Origin: Betaproteobacteria bacterium
Lineage (GTDB): Bacteria; Pseudomonadota; Gammaproteobacteria; Burkholderiales; Casimicrobiaceae
Reading direction: 5' to 3'
Assembly: GCA_016720425.1 (NCBI GenBank)
Contig: JADKKQ010000003.1
Span: 310,001 to 374,000, forward strand
DNA length: 64,000 nt
In this document: positions 54,024 to 64,000 of the stretch, piece by piece
Position numbering within the stretch: the stretch's first letter is position 1
Layout: each line of letters opens with the position of its first letter
The notes under the pieces: model-generated
Databases searched by the model: none
The model's input: the letters and a program-made list of their open reading frames with translations, nothing else
Told to the model about the DNA's origin: nothing
Made by a program: the position numbers and the translations under genes

Positions 54024-54998
54024 ATGACGCGCGAACGCGGCTACCGCGCGCCACGCTGGCTTCCGGGCGGCCACGCGCAGACGATCTACCCGTATTACCT
54101 GCCGCGCCCCGCGGTCCTGTACCGGCGCGAGCGGCTGCAGGCGCCGGACGGCGACGTCTGGGACTTCGACTGGGTGGACGCGGAGCCGGCGGACGACGGG
54201 ACGCCGCTGGTCGTGCTGTTCCACGGTCTCGAGGGCGACTCGGGTTCGCACTACGCGCGCACGGTGATGGCGCACAGCCACGCCCTCGGCTGGCGCGGCG
54301 TGATTCCGCACTTCCGGGGCTGCGGCGGCGAGCTCAACCACCGGCCGCGCGCCTACCACTCCGGCGATCACGAGGAGGTGGGGGCGATGCTGGCGGCGAT
54401 CCGCGCCCGCGTGCCCGCGCCGACGCCGATCCACGCCGTCGGCGTGTCGCTCGGCGGCAGCGCGCTGCTCAACTGGCTCGGGCGTGCGGGCGCCGCTGCC
54501 GCGGCGACGGTGACCCGGGCGGCGGCCGTCTCGGCGCCGCTCGACCTGACCGCGGCGGGCAAGGCCATCGACCGGGGCCTCAACCGGATCTACGCCCGGC
54601 ACTTCCTGTCGACGCTGATCCCCAAGAGCCGCGCGATGGCCGCACGCCATCCCGGCCTCCTCGACCCGGCACGACTCGACCGCATCCGCTCGATGTTCGA
54701 CTTCGACGAGGTCGTGACCGCGCCGCTGCACGGCTTCGCCGGGGCGCTCGACTACTGGCGGCGCGCGTCCTGCAAGCCCTGGCTGCCGCAGATCGCGCGG
54801 CCGACGCTGGTGCTCAACGCCCGCAACGACCCCTTCGTTCCCGGCGCGTCGCTGCCAACGGCGGCCGAGGCGGGCGCGGCGGTCGTGCTGGAACTGCCCG
54901 AAGGCGGCGGCCACGTCGGCTTCCTGCAGGGGCCGTTCCCCGGCCGTTTGGATTGGCTCGCGCGCCGCTTGCTAGAATTCCTTCGCACCGAACGCTGA
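54024..54998 (+). CDS. Alpha/beta hydrolase, YheT family
   Basis: A 324-residue hydrolase of the YheT/EMB8 group: LPGGHAQTIYPYY start, LVVLFHGLEGDSGSHYAR, HFRGCGGELNHRPRAYHSGDH, and the nucleophile elbow GVSLGGSAL. The late NARNDPFVPG and GGHVGFLQG supply acid and histidine. Probably a carboxylesterase of unknown substrate. Starts six bases after the pap stop. Confidence 0.88.
   Translation: MTRERGYRAPRWLPGGHAQTIYPYYLPRPAVLYRRERLQAPDGDVWDFDWVDAEPADDGTPLVVLFHGLEGDSGSHYARTVMAHSHALGWRGVIPHFRGCGGELNHRPRAYHSGDHEEVGAMLAAIRARVPAPTPIHAVGVSLGGSALLNWLGRAGAAAAATVTRAAAVSAPLDLTAAGKAIDRGLNRIYARHFLSTLIPKSRAMAARHPGLLDPARLDRIRSMFDFDEVVTAPLHGFAGALDYWRRASCKPWLPQIARPTLVLNARNDPFVPGASLPTAAEAGAAVVLELPEGGGHVGFLQGPFPGRLDWLARRLLEFLRTER
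54973..54978 (+). promoter_or_regulatory. Putative -10 box for the phosphomannomutase gene
   Basis: TAGAAT inside the 3' end of the YheT gene, 85 bases before the ATG at 55063. Confidence 0.35.
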
Positions 54999-55062
54999 GG
55001 CGACGCACCGTCGGCCACACGTCCCGCTCCCGCACACCCCCCTCTCGCCACCGGCAGGACTT

Positions 55063-56445
55063 ATGACGACACCCACGCTCTCTCCCGCGATCTTCAAGGC
55101 CTACGACATCCGCGGCGTCGTCGGCAAGACGCTGACCGCGCCGGTGGTGCACGCCATCGGCCAGGCGCTGGGCACGCTGGCGCAGGAGCGCGGCCGCGAC
55201 ACGCTGGTCGTCGGCCGCGACGGGCGGCTGTCCGGGCCCGAGCTCGCCGGCGCGCTGGCGGACGGCATCCGCGCGTCGGGCGCCGGGGTGATCGACATCG
55301 GGCTGGTGGCGACGCCGATGACCTACTTCGCCGCCCAGCACCTCGACACGCAGTGCAGCGTGATGGTGACGGGCAGCCACAACCCGCCCGACTACAACGG
55401 CCTCAAGATGGTGATCGACGGCACGACGCTGTCCGGCGACGACATCCAGCTGCTGCGGACGCGGATCGAGGCCGGCACGCTGCGCCACGGCGCCGGCGGC
55501 TACCGCACGCAGGACGTCGGCGCCGCCTACCTCGGCCGCATCCTCGACCACGTGCGGCTCGCGCGGCCGATGAAGATCGCCATCGACTGCGGCAACGGCG
55601 TGGCCGGCGCGTACGCGCCCGCGCTGTATCGCGGCCTCGGCTGCGAGGTGACCGAGCTCTTCTGCACGGTCGACGGCCACTTCCCCAACCACCACCCCGA
55701 TCCGTCGCAGCCGGCGAACCTCGAGGACCTGATCGCCACGGTTCGCGCCGGCGGACACGAGGTCGGCCTCGCCTTCGACGGCGACGGCGACCGGCTGGGG
55801 GTGGTCACCCGCGACGGCCACGTGATCTTTCCGGACCGCCAGCTGATGCTGCTGGCCGCCGACCTGCTGACGCGGCAGCCGGGGGCGACGATCATCTACG
55901 ACGTCAAGTCCACGCGCCACCTCAAGCCGTGGATCCTGCGGCACGGCGGCACGCCGCTGCTGTGGAAGACCGGGCACTCGCTGATCAAGGCCAAGATGAA
56001 GGAAACCGGTGCGGCGCTCGCCGGCGAGATGAGCGGGCACACGTTCTTCAAGGAGCGCTGGTACGGCTTCGACGACGGGCTCTACGCCGGCGCGCGGCTG
56101 CTGGAGATCCTGTCCCGGCACGACGATCCGTCGGCGCTGCTCGACGGGCTGCCCGACGCGGTCTCGACGCCCGAGCTCAACGTCGCCTGCGCCGAGGGCG
56201 AGCACCACGCGCTGATCGCGACGCTCGCCGCGACGGCCGAGTTCCCCGGCGCCACCGACGTCGTCCGCGTCGACGGCCTGCGGGTCGAGTACCCCGACGG
56301 CTTCGGGCTCGCGCGCGGATCGAACACCACGCCGGTGATCGTGCTGCGCTTCGAGGCCGACGACGCGGCGGCGCTGGAGCGGATCCAGGGCGAGTTCCGG
56401 CGCGTGCTGCGGGCGGCCAAGCCCGCGATCGCGCTCCCGTTCTGA
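55063..56445 (+). CDS. Phosphomannomutase/phosphoglucomutase (AlgC-like)
   Basis: A 460-residue alpha-D-phosphohexomutase. FKAYDIRGVVG start; phosphoserine loop TGSHNPP with S105; metal loop FDGDGDRLG; GEMSGHTFF sugar-binding loop; C-terminal RGSNTTPVIVLRFEA phosphate-binding loop. It interconverts hexose 1- and 6-phosphates for LPS or exopolysaccharide precursors. Full family length. Confidence 0.93.
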   Translation: MTTPTLSPAIFKAYDIRGVVGKTLTAPVVHAIGQALGTLAQERGRDTLVVGRDGRLSGPELAGALADGIRASGAGVIDIGLVATPMTYFAAQHLDTQCSVMVTGSHNPPDYNGLKMVIDGTTLSGDDIQLLRTRIEAGTLRHGAGGYRTQDVGAAYLGRILDHVRLARPMKIAIDCGNGVAGAYAPALYRGLGCEVTELFCTVDGHFPNHHPDPSQPANLEDLIATVRAGGHEVGLAFDGDGDRLGVVTRDGHVIFPDRQLMLLAADLLTRQPGATIIYDVKSTRHLKPWILRHGGTPLLWKTGHSLIKAKMKETGAALAGEMSGHTFFKERWYGFDDGLYAGARLLEILSRHDDPSALLDGLPDAVSTPELNVACAEGEHHALIATLAATAEFPGATDVVRVDGLRVEYPDGFGLARGSNTTPVIVLRFEADDAAALERIQGEFRRVLRAAKPAIALPF

Positions 56446-56447
56446 CC

Positions 56448-57653
56448 ATGCCGACCGTCGCCGACATCGAGGCCGCGCGGGCGCGCATCGCCGGCGGCGT
56501 CTACCTCTCGCCCTGCGTCGAGTCGATCCCGCTGTCGCAGCTCACCGGCGCCCACGTCTTCTGCAAGCTCGACTACCTGCAGCGCACCGGCAGCTTCAAG
56601 GAACGCGGCGCGCGCAACGCGCTGCTCAAGCTCTCGCCGGAGCAGCGGCGCCGCGGCGTCATCGCCGCGTCCGCCGGCAACCACGCGCAGGGCGTCGCCT
56701 ACCACGGCGCGCTGCTGGGCATCCCGGTGACGGTGGTGATGCCGCGCTTCGCCGCGCTGATCAAGGTCAGCAACTGCCGGCACCTCGGCGCCACCGTGGT
56801 GCTGGACGGCGCCGACGTCGTCGAGTGCCGCGCCATCGCCGAGGAGCGCGCCGCCCGCGACGGGCTCACCTTCATCCACCCCTTCGACAACCGCGACGTC
56901 ATCGAAGGCCAGGGCACGATCGCGCTGGAGATCCTGGCGCAGACGCCGCGCTTCGACGCCATCGTCGTGCCGGTCGGCGGCGGCGGCCTCATCGCCGGCA
57001 TCGGCACCGTGATCAAGGCCCGCGCGCCCGACGTCGAGGTGATCGGCGTCGAGCCCGAGCGCGCCGCCTGCCTCGCCGCCGCGCTCGCGCACGGAGGACC
57101 GACGACGGTGAGCCTGGCGCCGACGCTCGCCGACGGCCTGGCGGTGTCGCGATTGGGTGCGCTCCCCTACGACATCGTGCGCCGCGTCGTCGACCGAGCG
57201 ATCACCGTCGACGAGGCGTCGATCGCGCTGGCGATCCTGCGCCTGGTCGAGCTCGAGAAGAGCGTCGTCGAGGGCGCCGGCGCGGCCGCGCTGGCGGCAT
57301 TCCTGGCGGGCAAGCTCGACGACCTGCGCGGCAGGGACGTCGTGCTGGTCCTCTGCGGCGGCAACATCGACTCGACGATGCTCGGCCGCGTCATCGAGGT
57401 GGGCCTGGTCGCCGACGGGCGCCTGTGCCGGTTCACCGTCTCGATCAGCGACCGCCCCGGCGGGCTCGCCCGCCTCGCCGAGGTGATCGCCGCCGCGGGG
57501 GCCTCGATCAAGGAGATCATCCACGACCGCGCGTTCTCGGGCCCCGACCTGTCGGCGGTGCGCGTCGTCTGCGTGGTCGAGACCACCGGCCACGAGCACG
57601 TCGCCGCGCTGCACGCGGCGCTGGGGGCGGCCGGCGTCAACGTCGTCGCGTGA
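56448..57653 (+). CDS. ilvA: Threonine ammonia-lyase with ACT domain
   Basis: A 401-residue PLP enzyme. The PLP lysine is K51 in GSFKERGA; SAGNHAQGVAYHG and the glycine-rich phosphate loop VGGGGLIAGIG are intact. Residues about 325-401 form one ACT domain (TVSISDRPGGLARLAEVIAAAGASI), the short form of catabolic/biosynthetic hybrids. It deaminates threonine to 2-oxobutanoate. It begins two bases after the phosphomannomutase stop. Confidence 0.92.
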   Translation: MPTVADIEAARARIAGGVYLSPCVESIPLSQLTGAHVFCKLDYLQRTGSFKERGARNALLKLSPEQRRRGVIAASAGNHAQGVAYHGALLGIPVTVVMPRFAALIKVSNCRHLGATVVLDGADVVECRAIAEERAARDGLTFIHPFDNRDVIEGQGTIALEILAQTPRFDAIVVPVGGGGLIAGIGTVIKARAPDVEVIGVEPERAACLAAALAHGGPTTVSLAPTLADGLAVSRLGALPYDIVRRVVDRAITVDEASIALAILRLVELEKSVVEGAGAAALAAFLAGKLDDLRGRDVVLVLCGGNIDSTMLGRVIEVGLVADGRLCRFTVSISDRPGGLARLAEVIAAAGASIKEIIHDRAFSGPDLSAVRVVCVVETTGHEHVAALHAALGAAGVNVVA

Positions 57654-57660
57654 CCGTCCG

Positions 57661-58296
57661 CTACGGCGCGAGGCGCTCGCGCCGCCACTGCTCGCCGTCG
57701 CGCACGTAGCGCAGCCGGTCGTGCAGGCGGCTCCTGCGGCCCTGCCAGAACTCGAAGCAGTCGGGCAGCAGCCGGTACCCGCCCCAGTGCGCGGGACGCG
57801 GCGGGTGCAGCAGGAACTGCGCCCCGTAGCGCGCGGCGCTGGCCACCAGCACCGCCCGGCTCGGGATGACCTCGCTCTGCGGCGACGCCCAGGCGCCGAT
57901 CCGCGAGTCGAGCGGCCGGGTGGCGAAGTAGGCGTCCGACTCCTCGGCGCTGACCTTGGCGACCACGCCCTCGATGCGCACCACGCGCTCCAGCTCCACC
58001 CAGTGGAACTGCAGCGCGGCCTGCGGATTGCCGTCGAGCTCGCGCGCCTTGCGGCTGCGGTAATTCGTGTACCAGACGAAGCCGCGCTCGTCGTAATCCT
58101 TGATCAGGACGATCCGCGTCGACGGCCGGCCGGCGCCGTCCACGGTCGCCAGCGTCATCGCGTTGGGTTCCGGCAGCTTCGCGGCCAGCGCCTCGCGGAA
58201 CCAGCGGTCGAACTGCTGCAGCGGCACGCTCGCCGCCGCCGCCTCGTCCAGCTCGGCTTGCTCGTAGTTTTTGCGCAGGTCGGAGATTCGGCTCAT
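57661..58296 (-). CDS. pdxH: Pyridoxamine/pyridoxine 5'-phosphate oxidase
   Basis: A 211-residue FMN enzyme forming PLP. Landmarks: NAMTLATVDGAGRPSTRIVLIKDYDERGFVWYTNYRSRKARELDGNP, ALQFHWVELERVVRIEGVVAKVS, RIGAWASPQSEVI and the C-terminal FEFWQGRRSRLHDRLRY...RRERLAP. Complete at both ends. It converges on the PLP-dependent threonine deaminase gene, leaving seven bases between stops. Confidence 0.96.
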   Translation of the reverse strand: MSRISDLRKNYEQAELDEAAAASVPLQQFDRWFREALAAKLPEPNAMTLATVDGAGRPSTRIVLIKDYDERGFVWYTNYRSRKARELDGNPQAALQFHWVELERVVRIEGVVAKVSAEESDAYFATRPLDSRIGAWASPQSEVIPSRAVLVASAARYGAQFLLHPPRPAHWGGYRLLPDCFEFWQGRRSRLHDRLRYVRDGEQWRRERLAP

Positions 58297-58332
58297 CGGG
58301 GCGAAGGATGCCGGGGCGGCGGTCGTGGACTC

Positions 58333-58338
58333 ATTCTA
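58333..58338 (-). promoter_or_regulatory. Putative -10 box for pdxH
   Basis: TAGAAT on the minus strand, 36 bases before the start codon at 58296. Confidence 0.45.
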
Positions 58339-58427
58339 CCGTTTCACCCGCGCCGGGCGCGGGCTCGACGCGGCTCGTCGGCAACACGGGCCCGGCGGCA
58401 CCGCGGCGGGACGGCGCAGCCTTGGGC

Positions 58428-58433
58428 TATACT
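58428..58433 (+). promoter_or_regulatory. Putative -10 box for the TAXI TRAP operon
   Basis: TATACT about 112 bases upstream of the TAXI gene ATG, in the divergent region with pdxH. Confidence 0.4.
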
Positions 58434-58544
58434 GCGCGCCAAAAGTCCCTGCCCATCGCCCGCCGCGCGGCCATCGTCGGCGATCGGAGCAGCGGACGAT
58501 ATCGACCTTACGTGGCATGCCGCCGCGGACCCTCCGGAGGACAC

Positions 58545-59498
58545 ATGAAGCACCTGCTGCGCTGCACCCTGGCCCTGCTGGCCCCGCTGTTGATCGCGAT
58601 GCCCGCGGCGGCCGCCGATCTCTTCGTCAACGTCCTGACCGGCGGCACCAGCGGCGTCTACTATCCGCTGGGCGTCGCGCTGGCCAACAACATCGGCAAG
58701 TCGCTGCCGGCCGCCAAGACCTCGGTGCAGGCGACCAAGGCGTCGGTCGAGAACCTCAACCTGCTGCAGGCCGGGCGCGGCGAGATCGCCTTCACTCTCG
58801 GCGACTCGCTGTCCGACGCCTGGCAGGGCAACGAGGAAGCCGGCTTCAAGACGCCGCTGAAGAAGCTGCGCGGGATCGCCGCGATCTATCCGAACTACAT
58901 CCAGATCGTCGCCCGCGCCGACGCCGGGATCCGGACGCTGGCCGACCTCAAGGGCAAGCGCATCTCGGTGGGCGCGCCGAAGTCCGGCACCGAGCTCAAC
59001 GCGCGCACGATCCTCACTGCCGCGGGCATCGGCTACAAGGACTTCGGCAAGGTCGAGTACCTGCCCTTCGGCGAGTCGGTCGAGCTGATGAAGAACCGCC
59101 AGCTCGACGTCACGCTGCAGTCCGCCGGCCTCGGCGTCTCGGCGCTGCGCGACCTCGCGACCTCGGTCGACATCGTCGTCATCCCGATCCCCGCCGACGT
59201 GATCAGGAAGACCAACGATCCCGCCTACCTGCCGGCGTCGATCCCGGCCAACACCTATCGCGGGCAGACCGCCGACGTCGCCTCGGCCGCGGTGCAGAAC
59301 TACCTCGTCAGCCACGACGGCGTCGGCAACGACGTCGCCTACGCGATGACCAAGGCGCTGTGGACGGGACTCGACCAGCTGGTCGCCGCGCACTCGGCGG
59401 CGAAGTCGATCGACGCCAGGCGTGCGCTCGAAGGCATGCCGCTGCCGCTGCACCCCGGCGCCGAGAAGTACTACCGCGAGGCCGGCCTGATCAAGTAG
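58545..59498 (+). CDS. TAXI-family TRAP transporter solute receptor
   Basis: A 317-residue periplasmic receptor of the TAXI type. Residues 1-23 are a signal peptide (LALLAPLLIAMPAAAA). The mature start NVLTGGTSGVYYPLGVALANNI is the family hallmark, followed by LLQAGRGEIAFTLGDSLSDAW and LKGKRISVGAPKSGTELNARTIL. GGAGG precedes the ATG. Substrates of the family include glutamate-like and other small acids; the ligand here is unknown. Heads an operon with a fused permease and DUF1850. Confidence 0.93.
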   Translation: MKHLLRCTLALLAPLLIAMPAAAADLFVNVLTGGTSGVYYPLGVALANNIGKSLPAAKTSVQATKASVENLNLLQAGRGEIAFTLGDSLSDAWQGNEEAGFKTPLKKLRGIAAIYPNYIQIVARADAGIRTLADLKGKRISVGAPKSGTELNARTILTAAGIGYKDFGKVEYLPFGESVELMKNRQLDVTLQSAGLGVSALRDLATSVDIVVIPIPADVIRKTNDPAYLPASIPANTYRGQTADVASAAVQNYLVSHDGVGNDVAYAMTKALWTGLDQLVAAHSAAKSIDARRALEGMPLPLHPGAEKYYREAGLIK

Positions 59499-59543
59499 TT
59501 GCACGGCGGCAGGCGTCCAGCGCCGGCCCGGCAGGGGCACACG

Positions 59544-61625
<2,082 letters not shown>

Positions 61626-61646
61626 CCCGGCGCGACGGCGAAGCCC

Positions 61647-62036
61647 GTGGACGCGCTCTGCCTGCTGGTCGCCGGCGTGCTGCGGACCTCGCTGCCCGGC
61701 CCCGAGTTCACGCTCGCCTGGCAGCACAGCGTCGAGAAGATCCAATGGGAAGAGCGCTACCGGGTCGAGCCCGGGCGGCTGCGCCTGGTCGCGGTCCGGG
61801 TGCGCGGCCACGGCGCCGGCATGGAGCCCCCGCCCGAGGCGACGCTGCGCGACGGTGCCTGGAGCTGGTCGCCCGGGTCGACGGTCGCCGAGCTCCGCCT
61901 CGCCCGCACGTCCGCGACGGCCGACTACACGCTGTGCAGCGCCAGCCGCTGCCGGTCATTGGGCGAATGGGTCGACCGGCCGGCCGACGACGGGGTCGTC
62001 GTGCTGCGGGCCTGCGCCGGGGCGCCCGGCCGGTGA
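61647..62036 (+). CDS. DUF1850 protein, TAXI-TRAP associated
   Basis: A 129-residue DUF1850 protein from a GTG start, 21 bases after the permease. The conserved segment is FTLAWQHSVEKIQWEERYRV with the HS(V)E motif, and RVRGHGAGMEP follows. DUF1850 genes travel with TAXI-TRAP permeases; its role is not established. The N-terminal hydrophobic stretch may be an anchor or signal. Confidence 0.87.
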   Translation: MDALCLLVAGVLRTSLPGPEFTLAWQHSVEKIQWEERYRVEPGRLRLVAVRVRGHGAGMEPPPEATLRDGAWSWSPGSTVAELRLARTSATADYTLCSASRCRSLGEWVDRPADDGVVVLRACAGAPGR

Positions 62037-62067
62037 CCTGAGTCGCAGACGCAACCGGCGCATCGGC

Positions 62068-62073
62068 GATAAT
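62068..62073 (+). promoter_or_regulatory. Putative -10 box for the DUF302 gene
   Basis: GATAAT 29 bases before the ATG at 62103. Confidence 0.45.
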
Positions 62074-62102
62074 CCCGGTTCCGGATCACGAAAGGACGCA
62101 CG

Positions 62103-62495
62103 ATGAAGAACGGCTACGGTTTCGGCAAGGAAGTGGCACTGCCCTTCGCGCAGGCGCTCGCGCGCACCACCGAGGCGCTGGCGAAGGAGGGCTTCGGCGT
62201 GCTGACCGAGATCGACGTCGCGGCCACGATGAAGAAGAAGCTCGACCTCGACCTGCCGCCGTACCGGATCCTGGGCGCCTGCAATCCGTCCTTCGCCGCC
62301 AAGGCGCTGGCCGCGGAACCGTCGATCGGGCTGCTGCTGCCGTGCAACGTCGTCGTCCGCCAGGACGACGCCGGCACCGTCCACGTCGAGTTCCTGGACC
62401 CGCAGCCGATGTTCCGGCTGACCGGCCGCGCCGCGGTCGAGCCGCTGGCCGACGAAGTGCGGGCGCGCCTGGCGCGCGTGATGGACGCGCTCTGA
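62103..62495 (+). CDS. DUF302 family protein
   Basis: A 130-residue protein with the full DUF302 fold: FAQALARTTEALAKEGFGVLTEIDVAATMKKKLDLDLPPYRILGACNPSFAAKALAAEPSIGLLLPCNVVV, and a C-terminal helical tail. The ILGACNP cysteine is conserved. Function unknown. It is convergent with the Nudix gene. Confidence 0.92.
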   Translation: MKNGYGFGKEVALPFAQALARTTEALAKEGFGVLTEIDVAATMKKKLDLDLPPYRILGACNPSFAAKALAAEPSIGLLLPCNVVVRQDDAGTVHVEFLDPQPMFRLTGRAAVEPLADEVRARLARVMDAL

Positions 62496-62508
62496 CCCGG
62501 GCGCGGCG

Positions 62509-63069
62509 TCAGGGAGCGCCGCCGCCGCGCGGCGGCTTGCGCTCGAGCACGCTGACGCGCAGCGGGAAGCGACCGAGCTTGCGGTCGAGGAAATACGTCC
62601 GCAGCGTTCGCGCAATGGTCCGGAAGGCGAGCTCCTCCCAGGGAATCTCGTCTTCGCGGAAGAGGCGCACCTCGAGGCTCTCCGGGCCGGGGCCGAAGTC
62701 GAGGTCGGCCAGCCGCGAGCGGAACATCATGTACACCTGCCCGATCTGCGCCAGGCTGATCAGCGTGTAGAGTTCGCCCAGGTGCACGCGCGCGTTCGCC
62801 TCCTCCAGCGTCTCGCGCAGCGCGCCGGCCGCGACCGACTCGCCGTGCTCCAGAAACCCGGCCGGCAGCGTCCACAGCCCGTGCCGCGGCTCGATCGCGC
62901 GCCGGCACAGCAGCACCTGGTCGCCCCACTCGGGCAGGCAGCCGACGACGATCTTGGGGTTGCGGTAGTGGATCGTCCCGCAGGCGGCACAGACCTGCCG
63001 CGGCAGGTTGTCGCCCTCGGGGACGCGGATTTCCATGCGGTTGCTGCCGCAGTGGCTGCAGAAATTCAT
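62509..63069 (-). CDS. Nudix hydrolase with N-terminal zinc ribbon
   Basis: A 186-residue Nudix protein. The N-terminal zinc ribbon has C4-x2-C7 and C27-x2-C30 (CSHC, CAAC). The Nudix box is GFLEHGESVAAGALRETLEEAN, with the REx2EE core intact and the usual final glycine replaced by asparagine. NAD- or ADP-ribose-type substrates are likely for this ribbon-Nudix group. ATG at 63069; upstream codons would read through the leader. Confidence 0.9.
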   Translation of the reverse strand: MNFCSHCGSNRMEIRVPEGDNLPRQVCAACGTIHYRNPKIVVGCLPEWGDQVLLCRRAIEPRHGLWTLPAGFLEHGESVAAGALRETLEEANARVHLGELYTLISLAQIGQVYMMFRSRLADLDFGPGPESLEVRLFREDEIPWEELAFRTIARTLRTYFLDRKLGRFPLRVSVLERKPPRGGGAP

Positions 63070-63200
63070 CCCCGGATTATGCGGCAGGGAAACCGCGCCC
63101 GGAAACCTTCGGCCGCCGGCGCTGTCCATGGGGTTCGGCGCGCGGTCCCCCGGGGTCGCTGCCACAGTCTGAATCCATTCACCCCCGGACCCGCACCGCG

Positions 63201-64000
63201 ATGAACCGCAGCCTGCGTCTCACCCTCCTCGCCGTCGTCGCCGCCGTTTCCCTCGGCAGCGCCGGCTGCGTCTATCTCGAGTCCAAGGAGCGCGAGCTCG
63301 TGTTCCGGCCGGTGCGTGACTACGCCCGCACGCCCGCCGATCTCGGGCTCGCGCACGAGGAGCTCTGGCTCGCGGTCCCCCGCCTCGACGGCCCGGGCGA
63401 AGAGCGCGTCCACGGCTGGTGGCTGCCGGCGGCGCGCCCGGCGGCGCCGACGCTGCTCTACCTGCACGGCGTGCGCTGGAGCCTCGGCAACAATCTCTTC
63501 CGCATCGCCCGCTGGCGCGAGCTTGGCTTCAACGTGCTGGCGATCGACTATCGCGGCTTCGGACGCAGCGACGGCGAGCTGCCCTCCGAGGCGCAGATCC
63601 AGGCCGACGCCCGCGCCGCCTGGGTCGAGGTCCGCCGGCGCGAGCCGCGCGAGGACCGGCGTTTCATCTACGGCCACTCGCTGGGCGCCGCGGTGGCACT
63701 GGAGCTCGCGGCCGGCGAGCGCGGCGCCGCCGGCGTCATCGCCGAAGCCGGCTTCACGTCGCTGCCGGACGTCGTCGCCGAGCGCAGTCTTCCCGTCGGC
63801 GCGCTGCTCACCCAGCGCTTCGACGCGCTCGACCGCGCGCGGGCGCTGACCATCCCGTCGCTGTTCATCCACGGCACCGCCGACAGCGTCGTGCCCTCGG
63901 CGATGAGCGAGCGGCTCTACGCCGCGGCCCCGACGCCGAAGCGGCTGCTGCTGATCGACGGCGGCAGCCACAGCAACTTCAGCGGCACCGGCCTGACCGA
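63201..64000 (+). CDS. Alpha/beta hydrolase lipoprotein (partial)
   Basis: At least 266 residues; the gene runs off the right edge. The N-terminus is a lipoprotein signal (LLAVVAAVSLGSAGC, lipobox cysteine about residue 23), then an alpha/beta hydrolase with LLYLHGVRWSLGNN, IDYRGFGRSDG, nucleophile elbow YGHSLGAAV and FIHGTADSVVP. The histidine GSHSNF is at the edge. It is an envelope-anchored hydrolase of unknown substrate. Confidence 0.88.
   Translation, partial: MNRSLRLTLLAVVAAVSLGSAGCVYLESKERELVFRPVRDYARTPADLGLAHEELWLAVPRLDGPGEERVHGWWLPAARPAAPTLLYLHGVRWSLGNNLFRIARWRELGFNVLAIDYRGFGRSDGELPSEAQIQADARAAWVEVRRREPREDRRFIYGHSLGAAVALELAAGERGAAGVIAEAGFTSLPDVVAERSLPVGALLTQRFDALDRARALTIPSLFIHGTADSVVPSAMSERLYAAAPTPKRLLLIDGGSHSNFSGTGLT

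Overview
The window is a very GC-rich, gene-dense chromosomal segment of a betaproteobacterium, most likely Burkholderiales or a near relative. The evidence is the strong G/C third-position bias and a set of typical families: DUF1631, DUF3149, YaeQ, DUF2237, a TraR/DksA-type zinc finger, TRAP transporters and palindromic C/G-rich intergenic elements. I see no rRNA, tRNA, CRISPR array, insertion sequence or prophage. It reads as core plus light accessory chromosome.

Layout. (1) 1-6707: sugar or sugar-acid catabolic locus. A DctP-type TRAP transporter, a GntR/FCD regulator and a DapA-family aldolase are divergent from an FGGY pentulose kinase and a fucose-isomerase-family enzyme; a palindrome lies between the divergent genes. 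(2) 6777-8639: a hexose-phosphate mutarotase behind a DUF692 (MNIO-like) protein. (3) 9008-12905: small unknown proteins, a LysR regulator with two related dyads, an ArgB-like protein whose two key lysines are arginines, and a small membrane protein made of an exact 50-residue tandem duplication. (4) 13134-24345: NCS2 nucleobase permease, lipid A-type acyltransferase, SDR, methyltransferase, DUF1631, Uup, a NhaD/ArsB-type antiporter with a CBS protein, and an S4 protein. (5) 24474-28112: RhlE-like helicase (frameshifted), AEC transporter, a suspicious poly-C block, YaeQ. (6) 28208-34335: a 48-residue basic protein, a papain-like/alpha-beta hydrolase fusion, PPK2 translationally coupled to a GNAT-like protein, and a SET-domain protein. 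(7) 34466-43423: esterase, DUF2237, quinone oxidoreductase, thioredoxin 2, YpfJ metallopeptidase, several lipoproteins, AceK (frameshifted), MsrA. (8) 43474-49473: Yip1 family, KTSC, Hsp20 behind a sigma-32-type promoter, DksA-like, aldo/keto reductase, DUF1499, VIT1-like transporter with a ferritin-like domain, RlmI (frameshifted). (9) 49770-58296: AroG (frameshifted), CYTH-CHAD protein, two-domain PPK2 (Pap), YheT hydrolase, phosphomannomutase, threonine deaminase, PdxH. (10) 58545-64000: TAXI-type TRAP transporter with DUF1850, DUF302, Nudix hydrolase, lipoprotein hydrolase (partial).

Themes. Polyphosphate biology appears twice (PPK2 at 30854; CYTH-CHAD plus Pap at 50932-54017). Two mechanistically different TRAP systems sit at the two ends. 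Four housekeeping genes (rhlE, aceK, rlmI, aroG) each carry a one-base frameshift, and a roughly 580-base stretch of almost pure C/G separates the AEC gene from yaeQ. Together these suggest sequence or assembly error rather than four real pseudogenes. The most original candidates are the 50-residue-repeat membrane protein, the papain/alpha-beta hydrolase fusion beside the PPK2-GNAT pair, the Lys-to-Arg ArgB paralogue, the sugar-linked DUF692 protein, and a tandem triloop hairpin element upstream of the antiporter gene.
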